57,629 bases of DNA, taken from the NCBI GenBank assembly GCA_038529355.1, contig JBCBDU010000020.1, forward strand, positions 1 through 57,629, read 5' to 3'. The position numbers and the translations under genes were made by a program. Origin of the DNA: CALBPI01 sp038529355. Its GTDB lineage: Bacteria; Pseudomonadota; Gammaproteobacteria; Steroidobacterales; Woeseiaceae. Positions 18,280 through 26,121 of this stretch are shown here, piece after piece (the stretch's first letter is position 1; every line of letters begins with the position of its first letter). The notes beneath the pieces are model-generated. The model had not been told where the DNA came from, searched no databases, and saw only the letters and a list, made by a program, of their open reading frames with translations.

Positions 18280-18929
18280 ACCAGGCCGACTTGTCGTTTG
18301 TTGTGGTCGAGGGCCCAATCGGTGTTGGCAAAACCGCGCTGGCGCGACGTCTTGCCGACACGCTCAATGCGGAGCTGCTGCCCGAAACGGTGGCACCGAA
18401 TCCGTTTCTCGAACGTTTTTATCAGGACCCGCGCAGTGGCGCGTTGCCGGCGCAATTGTTTTTTCTGTTTGAGCGCGCAGGTCAACTCGAAACGCTGCGT
18501 CAGGATGATCTGTTTGCGACAACGCGTGTGGCAGATTTTCTGATGGAAAAGGATCGACTGTTCGCTGACATCAACCTCAATAGCGAGGAGCGGGCGCTGT
18601 ACGAGCAAATCTATGCTCGCGTCTCAGTCGATGCGCCGCAACCGGATTTGGTGATTTATTTGCAGGCGCCGGTCGATGTACTGCGCGCGCGCTTGAGCCA
18701 GCGCGGTGGCGAGTTGGATGCGCTGATTGAGCGCAGTTATCTGGAACAGGTCAATCAGGCGTACGCGCGATTTTTTCACGCCTATGACGCCGCGCCATTG
18801 CTGATTGTCAACGCAGAGTCGATAGATCCGGCCTACAACACAGCGGATTTCAATGCGCTGCTGGCCGAGATTCTGACCGTGCCCCGCGGCCGGCGCTTCT
18901 TTAACCCGGTATCTAGTCGCACTGCCTAG
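18276..18929 (+). CDS. Deoxynucleoside kinase (dAK/dCK family)
   Basis: The 217-residue protein has a P-loop GPIGVGKT at residues 13-20, a glutamate in the LPETV stretch that is the likely catalytic base, and the KDRLFADINL region followed by an arginine-rich lid, matching the deoxyadenosine/deoxycytidine/deoxyguanosine kinase family. It would phosphorylate salvaged deoxynucleosides; which base it prefers cannot be read from the sequence. The ATG at 18276 makes an ATGA overlap with folK; a GTG six bases earlier is possible. Its place between folK and panB suggests operon membership, not a pathway link. Confidence 0.82.
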   Translation: MNQADLSFVVVEGPIGVGKTALARRLADTLNAELLPETVAPNPFLERFYQDPRSGALPAQLFFLFERAGQLETLRQDDLFATTRVADFLMEKDRLFADINLNSEERALYEQIYARVSVDAPQPDLVIYLQAPVDVLRARLSQRGGELDALIERSYLEQVNQAYARFFHAYDAAPLLIVNAESIDPAYNTADFNALLAEILTVPRGRRFFNPVSSRTA

Positions 18930-18993
18930 GTGATGTCGACGTCATTTGCGCTATCATTCGCGCTCTTTAGTCACAAGATTGCGGCAGGCCCGG

Positions 18994-19824
18994 ATGTACA
19001 CTCAACTCGAACAACGCAGCATGGATCAGCCGCCGGTCAATGTCGGCACGCTGGCAAAAATGAAAGCCGAAGGCACGCCGATCGCGTGCATAACTGCCTA
19101 TGATGCGAGCTTTGCGCAGCTCGTCGATCGCGCCGGCATCGATGTTGTGCTGGTCGGTGACTCGCTCGGTATGGTGATTCAGGGGCACGACACAACCGTA
19201 CCGGTCACCGTTGACGACATCATCTACCATTCCAAAACGGTTGCGCGCGGGCTGCATCATGCCTTCCTGATCGCCGACATGCCGTTCATGAGTTACACCT
19301 CTCCGGAGCAGGCGCTAGAGAATGCGGTGCGCCTGATGCAGGAAGGCGGCGCGATGATGATTAAACTCGAGGGTGGTGCAGGCCAGATTGAAATCGTTGA
19401 GCATTTGGCAAGGCATGACATTCCGGTGTGTGCCCATATCGGCCTGAAGCCGCAAAGTGTGCACAAAATTGGTGGCTTCAAGGTGCAGGGTCGCGACCCG
19501 AGTGCTGCCGAACGCATGGTTGCCGCAGCGCGCCAGCTCGAATCGGTCGGCGCAGACATCGTGCTGCTCGAGTGCGTGCCCAATGAGTTGGGCAAGCAGA
19601 TTTGTGATGCGCTGTCGGTGCCGGTAATTGGCATTGGAGCGGGGCCTGACGTCGATGGACAGATTCTCGTGTTGTACGACGTGCTTGGCATTACGCTGGG
19701 CCGCACGCCGCGGTTTGTGCGCAACTACACACCGGGAACCGACTCGCCGTTACAGGCCATCGGTAACTACGTGGCCTCAGTCAAAGACAAGAGCTATCCG
19801 GCTGCTGAACACTGTTTCAGCTGA
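18994..19824 (+). CDS. panB: 3-methyl-2-oxobutanoate hydroxymethyltransferase
   Basis: PanB makes ketopantoate from alpha-ketoisovalerate and methylene-tetrahydrofolate, the first step of pantothenate synthesis. The motifs CITAYDASFA, VGDSLGMV and MIKLEGG are present with the conserved metal-binding Asp residues. The ATG at 18994 is preferred because AGG lies a few bases upstream; the ATG at 19021 lacks a ribosome site. The length of 276 residues is normal. panC follows after three bases. panD is not in this window. Confidence 0.95.
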   Translation: MYTQLEQRSMDQPPVNVGTLAKMKAEGTPIACITAYDASFAQLVDRAGIDVVLVGDSLGMVIQGHDTTVPVTVDDIIYHSKTVARGLHHAFLIADMPFMSYTSPEQALENAVRLMQEGGAMMIKLEGGAGQIEIVEHLARHDIPVCAHIGLKPQSVHKIGGFKVQGRDPSAAERMVAAARQLESVGADIVLLECVPNELGKQICDALSVPVIGIGAGPDVDGQILVLYDVLGITLGRTPRFVRNYTPGTDSPLQAIGNYVASVKDKSYPAAEHCFS

Positions 19825-19827
19825 ATC

Positions 19828-20682
19828 ATGCAGGTTATTCAAGCAGTCGCGGTGATGCGCGAACAGGTTGCGGAATGGCACATCGCCGGCGAGCGTGTCG
19901 TGCTGGTGCCGACCATGGGCAACCTGCACGAAGGGCATCTGGCGCTCGTTACGCATGCAAAGTCACTTGCCGATCGGGTTGTCGTCAGCATCTATGTGAA
20001 TCCGACGCAGTTCGGCGTCAATGAGGACTTCGGCGCCTATCCGCGCACGTTAAAGCGCGATTGCGAACAGTTGCTTGAGGCGGGCGCCGATCTTGTGTTC
20101 ACACCCGATGAATCGGCGATGTATCCGTTGGGTGTGCACAACGCCACGCACATACACGTGCCTGGCATCAGCAGCAAACTCGATGGCAAGCATCGACCTG
20201 GTCATTTCGACGGCGTCGCGACGGTCGTATGCCGACTGTTTGCGATGGTTAACGCGGATGTTGCCGTGTTCGGTCAAAAGGACTACCAGCAGGTGCAGGT
20301 GATCCGCCAGATGGTGCGCGATCTGTCGCTGACGGTTGCGGTCACGCAGGCGCCGACAGTGCGCGCCGATGACGGTCTGGCGCTCAGCTCACGCAACCAA
20401 TACCTGAGCGATGAACAGCGGCTTGTTGCGCCCACGTTGTACGCGCAGTTGAGCCAGATCGCAGAGTTGTTGTTGGACGGTGCGCGCAACTACAAGTCCA
20501 TGCGCCTTGAAGCGCTTGCGGCACTCGAAGAGGCTGGGTTCCTGCCCGACTACGTAGCCATTCGTCATCCGGGCACGCTGAAAAAGTCGCACGCTGATGA
20601 CGACAGTTGGGTCGTGCTCGGGGCCGCCACGTTGGGGCGCGCACGTCTGATCGACAACGTGCTGGTGCGTGCTGGCGACTAG
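19828..20682 (+). CDS. panC: Pantothenate synthetase
   Basis: PanC joins pantoate and beta-alanine with ATP to form pantothenate. The 284-residue protein has the HIGH-like nucleotide motif in VPTMGNLHEGH at residues 27-37 and the later stretch FGQKDYQQ typical of the family. It lies three bases after panB in the same operon. Its last four bases overlap the end of the PPK2 gene on the opposite strand. Confidence 0.96.
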   Translation: MQVIQAVAVMREQVAEWHIAGERVVLVPTMGNLHEGHLALVTHAKSLADRVVVSIYVNPTQFGVNEDFGAYPRTLKRDCEQLLEAGADLVFTPDESAMYPLGVHNATHIHVPGISSKLDGKHRPGHFDGVATVVCRLFAMVNADVAVFGQKDYQQVQVIRQMVRDLSLTVAVTQAPTVRADDGLALSSRNQYLSDEQRLVAPTLYAQLSQIAELLLDGARNYKSMRLEALAALEEAGFLPDYVAIRHPGTLKKSHADDDSWVVLGAATLGRARLIDNVLVRAGD

Positions 20683-21560
20683 CCTTCCGACTTCAGTTGT
20701 TTGAGCAACGTGTCGTACAACTCGCGGTCTTCGTCTGCGACGCTGGGATAAGCGAGTGGCAAGGCGTCCATCGTGCGGCGCACGATGTCGGCGACTAAAA
20801 AGCGCATTGCCGGTTTGTCATCTGCAGGAATCGCATACCACGGTGCCCACGGTTTGCTGGTTGCACGTATTGCCTGTTCATAGGCATGCATGTACTGCGA
20901 CCAGTAACCGCGCTCGCGCACATCGTTAGGCTCGAATTTCCAGCGTTTGCGAGCTACCTCAAGTCGATCGATAAAGCGCTTGCGCTGCTCCTCGCGGGAG
21001 ACGTTCAGAAAGAACTTCAGAATCACCGTGCCGTTGTCAGCAAGATGACGCTCCTGATCGGCGATCGAGCGCAGGCGGTGCGCCCACAGTGTGTCCAGGT
21101 CCGGCGTGTGGGGCAGTTGTTGTGCATCGAGGATGCCCGGATGTACGCGCACCACCAGCACTTCCTCGTAGTGGCTGCGATTAAACACACCGATGCGGCC
21201 CCGTTCGGGCAATTTGCAGGTGGTACGCCACAGAAAATCGTGGTCGAGCTCGGTGCTAGATGGGCGTTTGAAACTCGATACATGGCACCCTGCTGGGTTG
21301 ACGCCGCTCAAGACCTTACGAATGGTTGAATCTTTGCCGGCGGCGTCCATCGCCTGAAACACGAGCAGCAACGAAAAACGATTGTGCGCATATAACATGC
21401 GCTGGCGTTCCGCGATGTCCTGTACCGCGTCTTCAAGCTGTTTTTTCAGAGCACTGTTCGACGGTGCATCAGTGGCGCGCGTTGGCATGTCGGCGAGTGT
21501 GAAACTACCATCGGTCGGTGCAAGGTACGGGCTGGCGACAGGATCGTTGTGTTGGCTCAT
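20679..21560 (-). CDS. ppk2: Polyphosphate kinase 2, class III-like (polyphosphate:nucleotide phosphotransferase)
   Basis: The 293-residue single-domain protein carries the PPK2 Walker A region AMDAAGKDST (70-79) and the Walker B region VFNRSHYEE (125-133). The Asn-Arg-Ser form of the latter, with GVNPAGC and SSTELDHDFLWR nearby, resembles class III enzymes that phosphorylate AMP and ADP from polyphosphate. Class assignment is an inference from these motifs. It overlaps the queG stop by four bases, so the two are probably co-transcribed. It ends tail to tail with panC. Confidence 0.88.
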   Translation of the reverse strand: MSQHNDPVASPYLAPTDGSFTLADMPTRATDAPSNSALKKQLEDAVQDIAERQRMLYAHNRFSLLLVFQAMDAAGKDSTIRKVLSGVNPAGCHVSSFKRPSSTELDHDFLWRTTCKLPERGRIGVFNRSHYEEVLVVRVHPGILDAQQLPHTPDLDTLWAHRLRSIADQERHLADNGTVILKFFLNVSREEQRKRFIDRLEVARKRWKFEPNDVRERGYWSQYMHAYEQAIRATSKPWAPWYAIPADDKPAMRFLVADIVRRTMDALPLAYPSVADEDRELYDTLLKQLKSEG

Positions 21561-22654
21561 GATGCAGTGTGCTCGTTGTTGCTGTTGTGATGTTGTGCAT
21601 GCGCCCAGTCAGCGTGACGGCGGACCTGATCGCTGTCGCTGCGGCGCAGAGTATTGATTGCCTCGATGACATCCGGTTGGGATTCGGCATTACCCAGTGC
21701 CACGGCAAGGTTGCGTTGCCAGCGTCGAAAGCCGATACGGCGTATGGCGCTACCTGCCATCCGCTCTAGCCATTGCGCTTCAGACCAAGCGCTCAGATGT
21801 GCCAGAGCAATATCGTCGAGTCCGTGACGCGGCAGGAAGTCGGTTTCCTGTGTCGGTTTCGCAAATTTGTTCCACGGGCAAAACAGCTGGCAATCGTCGC
21901 AGCCATAAATGCGATTGCCCATCGGTTTGCGCAGCGGCTCGGGTATGTCGGCATCGTCCTCAATGGTGAAGTATGAGATGCAGCGGCGCGCATCGAGGGT
22001 ATACGGCGCAACAATGGCCTGCGTCGGGCACACATCAATACACGCGCGGCAGCTGCCGCAGTGATCCGTTGCCGGCGTATCGATTGGCAGCGGCAAATTG
22101 GTAAACAACTCGCCGAGGAAGAACCAGGAGCCGCTCTTGGCATGGATCAGATTCGTGTGTTTGCCAATCCAGCCAAGTCCTGCCTTTTGCGCGAGCGGTT
22201 TTTCAAGCACTGGCGCGCTGTCGACGAATGCCCGGTAATCGTGCGCGCCGATGTGTTCTCGAATACGCACCGCCAGCGCGGCCAGGCGTTTGCGCATTAG
22301 CTTGTGATAGTCGCGACCGAGCGCATAGCGCGACACATACGCGTTGGTGGCGTGGTCGAGCAACGCGCGGGCGCGCTCCTGATCATCCGGCAGATAGTCC
22401 ATACGCACGCTGATCACCCGCAGAGTGCCGGGTAGCAGCAACGCCGGCTGGCTGCGCTTGGCGCCGTGCCGATGCATGTAGTGCATGTCACCGTGGTAAT
22501 CCTGCTCTAGCCAGCGTGCCAGGCGAGACTCGCTGATGCTCAGATCAGTGTCCGTAACCCCGACGGCCGAAAAACCGAGCTCCAGCGCCCATTCATCGAG
22601 TTTGCCGCGCGATTCGCGCAGGCGTGTTTGCGGCAACGGTTCTGCATCAGCCAT
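21557..22654 (-). CDS. queG: Epoxyqueuosine reductase
   Basis: QueG performs the last step of queuosine tRNA modification using cobalamin and two [4Fe-4S] clusters. The 365-residue protein has the ferredoxin-type ligands Cys199, 202, 205 and 209 plus Cys225, 252, 255 and 259, and the Asp145 region FVDSAPVLEK. A HEAT-like C-terminal repeat follows. It is divergent from nnr with only 21 bases between start codons, the same pairing as in Escherichia coli. A palindromic -10-like site lies in that gap. Confidence 0.95.
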   Translation of the reverse strand: MADAEPLPQTRLRESRGKLDEWALELGFSAVGVTDTDLSISESRLARWLEQDYHGDMHYMHRHGAKRSQPALLLPGTLRVISVRMDYLPDDQERARALLDHATNAYVSRYALGRDYHKLMRKRLAALAVRIREHIGAHDYRAFVDSAPVLEKPLAQKAGLGWIGKHTNLIHAKSGSWFFLGELFTNLPLPIDTPATDHCGSCRACIDVCPTQAIVAPYTLDARRCISYFTIEDDADIPEPLRKPMGNRIYGCDDCQLFCPWNKFAKPTQETDFLPRHGLDDIALAHLSAWSEAQWLERMAGSAIRRIGFRRWQRNLAVALGNAESQPDVIEAINTLRRSDSDQVRRHADWAHAQHHNSNNEHTAS

Positions 22655-22660
22655 CCGCCG

Positions 22661-22668
22661 AGTATACT
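22661..22668. promoter_or_regulatory. Palindromic -10-like site shared by queG and nnr
   Basis: The 21-base gap between the queG and nnr start codons contains the self-complementary AGTATACT. It reads TATACT on both strands (five of six matches to the sigma-70 -10 box). Counting about seven bases from either -10 puts transcription starts at or next to the queG ATG (22654) and the nnr GTG (22676). Matching -35 boxes are weak on both sides. No ribosome binding site fits before either gene within the gap. The promoter role is inferred. Confidence 0.45.
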
Positions 22669-22675
22669 CAACCCT

Positions 22676-24172
22676 GTGATTAGCTTACCCATCGATATCT
22701 ATTCAGCCGAAGGCGTACGCGCCCTCGACAAGCGCGCGATCGACAAATTCGGCATTCCCGGTTACACGCTGATGCGGCGCGCCGGCGCCGCGGCTTTGTC
22801 CGTCATGAACCAGCGCTATCCCGGTTTGCGCTCGTTGTTGGTGTTGTGCGGCAGCGGCAATAACGCTGGCGATGGCTATGTGGTTGCGCGCCTCGCACGC
22901 GCGGCGGGGCTGGCGGTGCGCGTTGTCGCATTTGGCGAGCCGACCGAGCTGAGCGGCGATGCCGCGCGTGCCTACGAAGAGTTCACGGCCGCCGGCGGCT
23001 TGCACCGCCCGTGGGATCCGGCATTGCTGGATGGTGCCGGGATGGTGGTTGATGCGCTGATCGGCAGCGGGCTGAAGCGCGACGTGCGTAGCGAGTATGC
23101 CAGTGCGATCAACGCGATCAACGCCGCTGACGTACCGGTCACGTCACTGGATATACCGTCCGGGCTCGACGGTGACACCGGCATCGTGCGCGGCACGGCC
23201 GTGCAGGCGAATCTGACTGTTACGTTCGTTGGCTTGAATAGCGGGCTGTTTCTGGCCGAAGGGCCGGCGCATTGCGGCCGCCTGGTATTTGCTGACCTGG
23301 AATTGCCGAAAGATGTCTACAAAAGGCAGCAACCGGTGTTGCGTCGCCAGTATCGTGACGAGCTGGCGCTGAACTTGCCGCGCCGTGCACTGAATTCGCA
23401 CAAAGGGCAATTCGGCCACGTGTTGTGTGTGGGTGGTGCCGAAGGCATGCCGGGTGCCGTGCAGCTCAGTGCTGAGGCAGCGTTGCGCGGTGGGGCCGGA
23501 TTGGTAACGGTCGCGACCGACCGATCGCATGCGGCAAGTCTGGTCGCGATGCGACCGGAGTTGATGAGTCAGGGTATTGAAGATGCCAAGGCGCTGGCGT
23601 CGCTGATTTCACGGGCGGCAGTGATCGCCTGTGGACCCGGCTTGGACGTGACGGATTGGAGTCGCGAGTTGCTGCGCGAAGTGCTGGCCTCGGGCAAACC
23701 GGTGGTACTGGATGCCGACGCGCTGAACTTGATGAGCGCAGATGCCGCCGTATGGCAGCAGGCGCCGGCGGTGCGCATCATTACCCCGCACCCCGGTGAG
23801 GCGGCGCGGATGTTGGGTACGACGCCGGCCGACGTGCAGTCTGACCGGCTTGCCGCGTTGTCAGCGCTACAACAAATGACGGGTGCAACGGTCGTGTTGA
23901 AGGGCGCGGGGACGCTCGTTGCGCACGCGGACAGTGTGCCGAGCATTTGCCCGTTCGGTAATCCGGGTATGTCAGCGCCTGGCATGGGGGACGTGCTGAC
24001 GGGCTTGATCGCGGCGCTGCTGGCGCAAGGCCTGACCGCCGATGCCGCGGCGCGAACCGGCGTACTCGTGCACGCCTTGGCCGGTGATTCTGCGGCGCGA
24101 CGCGGAGAGCGCGGTTTGCTGGCCGGTGACTTGCTGGCTGAATTGCGCCACTGGCTCAACCCGCGACATTGA
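22676..24172 (+). CDS. nnr: Bifunctional NAD(P)H-hydrate epimerase / ADP-dependent dehydratase
   Basis: Nnr repairs damaged NAD(P)H: the N-terminal domain (about residues 1-215, YjeF_N) interconverts hydrate epimers and the C-terminal domain (about 225-495) dehydrates the S form. The epimerase region has LCGSGNNAGDGYV and the dehydratase region has NPGMSAPGMGDVLTG. The GTG at 22676 was chosen because the protein then starts near IDIYSAEGVRALD, typical of the family; upstream codons lie in queG. No Shine-Dalgarno is visible. The stop overlaps tsaE. Confidence 0.93.
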   Translation: MISLPIDIYSAEGVRALDKRAIDKFGIPGYTLMRRAGAAALSVMNQRYPGLRSLLVLCGSGNNAGDGYVVARLARAAGLAVRVVAFGEPTELSGDAARAYEEFTAAGGLHRPWDPALLDGAGMVVDALIGSGLKRDVRSEYASAINAINAADVPVTSLDIPSGLDGDTGIVRGTAVQANLTVTFVGLNSGLFLAEGPAHCGRLVFADLELPKDVYKRQQPVLRRQYRDELALNLPRRALNSHKGQFGHVLCVGGAEGMPGAVQLSAEAALRGGAGLVTVATDRSHAASLVAMRPELMSQGIEDAKALASLISRAAVIACGPGLDVTDWSRELLREVLASGKPVVLDADALNLMSADAAVWQQAPAVRIITPHPGEAARMLGTTPADVQSDRLAALSALQQMTGATVVLKGAGTLVAHADSVPSICPFGNPGMSAPGMGDVLTGLIAALLAQGLTADAAARTGVLVHALAGDSAARRGERGLLAGDLLAELRHWLNPRH

Positions 24173-24648
24173 ACCTACCGGTGCTGTCGCAGCTCGCCGA
24201 TGTCACGGCGACCGAACGCTTTGGTGCGCAGTTGGGCGAAGCGCTGCTGGCTGCTCAGTTGACCGATAGCCTGATCCTGTTCGATGGTGATCTGGGCGCC
24301 GGCAAGACGACGATGGTGCGAGGTTTGATCCATGGCCTCGGCCACGTAGGCCGTGTACCCAGCCCCACTTACACGCTGCTTGAGCCCTACACGATTGGCG
24401 CGCTGCCGCTGTGTCATCTGGATTTGTATCGACTGGCAGAGGCTAGCGAGCTGGAGCATCTCGGTTGGCGCGACCTCGGCGGCACGTTGCGTCTGGTCGA
24501 GTGGTCGTCACGCGCGCCCGAGCTCGCCCGGGCGGCGGATCTGCGCGTGGCATTGTCGCTGAGCGGTAACGGTCGGCAGGTCCGGGTTGAGGCGTTATCG
24601 GCGCGTGCTGAGTCAGTGATCGATCATCTGAACGCTATTTCACGTTAG
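24169..24648 (+). CDS. tsaE: tRNA t6A biosynthesis ATPase TsaE
   Basis: TsaE is the ATPase partner of TsaB and TsaD in threonylcarbamoyl-adenosine (t6A37) formation on tRNA. The 159-residue protein has the P-loop GDLGAGKTT at residues 40-48 and the conserved PSPTYTLLE stretch. The start is a TTG that overlaps the nnr stop (TTGA), implying coupled translation. nnr-tsaE-amiB is a conserved order. A 99-base gap with a strong promoter follows. Confidence 0.93.
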   Translation: MNLPVLSQLADVTATERFGAQLGEALLAAQLTDSLILFDGDLGAGKTTMVRGLIHGLGHVGRVPSPTYTLLEPYTIGALPLCHLDLYRLAEASELEHLGWRDLGGTLRLVEWSSRAPELARAADLRVALSLSGNGRQVRVEALSARAESVIDHLNAISR

Positions 24649-24688
24649 AAAGCGCACGTATCTTCATATTTTTATTTACTTTTATAGC

Positions 24689-24716
24689 TTGACGATATCC
24701 GCGTAGCCGGTATGAT
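24689..24716 (+). promoter_or_regulatory. Sigma-70 type promoter upstream of amiB
   Basis: TTGACG (24689-24694) and TATGAT (24711-24716) are separated by 16 bases, each matching the consensus in five of six positions. The 24 bases before the -35 box are unusually AT-rich for this genome, like an UP element. A start near 24723 would give a leader of about 25 bases before amiB. It would drive amiB, mutL, miaA and possibly hfq separately from nnr-tsaE. Confidence 0.65.
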
Positions 24717-24747
24717 CAGCGAGTCTGACCTGAGTCTGTGAGCCGTT

Positions 24748-26055
24748 ATGGTCCATCGCGCATTGATTGTCTTGCTGGGTTGTCTGGCCGCTGCCGCTAG
24801 TGCGTCGGCTGCTGTCGTTGTGCAAGGCGTGCGCGCATCGACGGAAGACAGCGGCACACGCATCGTCGTCGATCTGGATGCCGGCGTATCGCACAACCTG
24901 TTCACGCTGCGTGATCCGAATCGGGTTGTCATCGATATCGACGATGCGCGCCTATCCGATTCGTTGCGGCAGTTGCCAACCAATGTCGGCGTCGTGCGTT
25001 CAGTGCGTGCCGGCGAGCGCAATGGCAAGGGCTTGCGTATCGTGCTCGACCTGGCACAAGCGGTACAGGTGCGCAGTTTTTTTGCCGGACCAGCCGGTAA
25101 TACGAAAGAGCGTCTGGTCATCGATCTCGGCGCGCGTGCGCGCACGGCAACGATGTCCCGCCCGACCAATAGCGATCGCGACATCGTTATCGCCATCGAC
25201 CCGGGTCATGGCGGTCGTGATCCTGGCGCAATTGGCAAAAACAAGACGCGCGAAAAAGATGTCGTATTGGCCATCGGGCGACAATTGGCAGCCAAGATCG
25301 ATGCCGAACCGGGCATGCGAGCGCTGCTGATTCGCGACGCCGACGTCCTGATACCGCACCGCGAGCGGATGGAGGCGGCGCGCAAAGAAAACGCAGACTT
25401 GTTTATCTCGATTCACGCTGATGCTGTGCGCGATCGTCGCGCGCGCGGGTCGTCGGTGTATGCGTTGTCTGTCAAGGGTGCGAGTGACGAGGCCGCAAAG
25501 CGCTTGGCCGGCTCGCAGAACGACGCCTTGATTGGTGTGCCGTGGGATGACATGAAGCCGCAGTTGCGCACGGTCTTGATGGACTTGTCACAGAACGCGG
25601 CAATCAATGCCAGCATCGATATCGGCAGTGCCGTGCTGGCGCGCATGGGCAAGGTCAATAAACTGCATCGCAGTGACGTTCAGCAAGCAGGTTTCATCGT
25701 ACTGAAGTCGCCGGACGTACCATCGATTCTGGTAGAAACGGCGTACATTTCGAATCCGCAGGAAGAGCGCAATCTAGCCAGCCGCGCGCACCAGAAGAAA
25801 CTTGTCAACGCAATTTTTGAGGGCGTGCGCGATTACTACCTGGATAATCCGCCGGTAGGTTCGTTGTACGCACGACGCAGCAGCGAGCAACGTCACTATT
25901 CGGCAGGCCATACCTACACGATTGCCGCCGGCGATACGTTGAGTGAAATTGCCGACCGCTATCGGGTCAGCATCGCGCATCTACGCCGCGAGAACGCGCT
26001 GAAGTCGGATCGCATCCGTGTAGGCCAGGTGTTGAAGATTCCGTCCGGCGGTTGA
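24748..26055 (+). CDS. amiB: N-acetylmuramoyl-L-alanine amidase with AMIN and LysM domains
   Basis: This periplasmic amidase cleaves the bond between MurNAc and the stem peptide during daughter-cell separation. The 435-residue protein has a signal peptide (about 1-22), an AMIN domain (about 24-120) that targets septal wall, an Amidase_3 catalytic domain (about 148-365) and a C-terminal LysM (about 388-433). Zinc ligands fit His154 (DPGHGG), Glu169 (REKD) and His223 (SIHADA). The name follows the conserved tsaE-amiB-mutL order; by domains it also resembles AmiC. It lies behind its own strong promoter. Confidence 0.94.
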   Translation: MVHRALIVLLGCLAAAASASAAVVVQGVRASTEDSGTRIVVDLDAGVSHNLFTLRDPNRVVIDIDDARLSDSLRQLPTNVGVVRSVRAGERNGKGLRIVLDLAQAVQVRSFFAGPAGNTKERLVIDLGARARTATMSRPTNSDRDIVIAIDPGHGGRDPGAIGKNKTREKDVVLAIGRQLAAKIDAEPGMRALLIRDADVLIPHRERMEAARKENADLFISIHADAVRDRRARGSSVYALSVKGASDEAAKRLAGSQNDALIGVPWDDMKPQLRTVLMDLSQNAAINASIDIGSAVLARMGKVNKLHRSDVQQAGFIVLKSPDVPSILVETAYISNPQEERNLASRAHQKKLVNAIFEGVRDYYLDNPPVGSLYARRSSEQRHYSAGHTYTIAAGDTLSEIADRYRVSIAHLRRENALKSDRIRVGQVLKIPSGG

Positions 26056-26121
26056 GCCCGCGCGCTGGCCGAAGCACTCGGCGCTGTGAAACAATGCGGC
26101 TTTCGCCGATGACGCTGCCGG

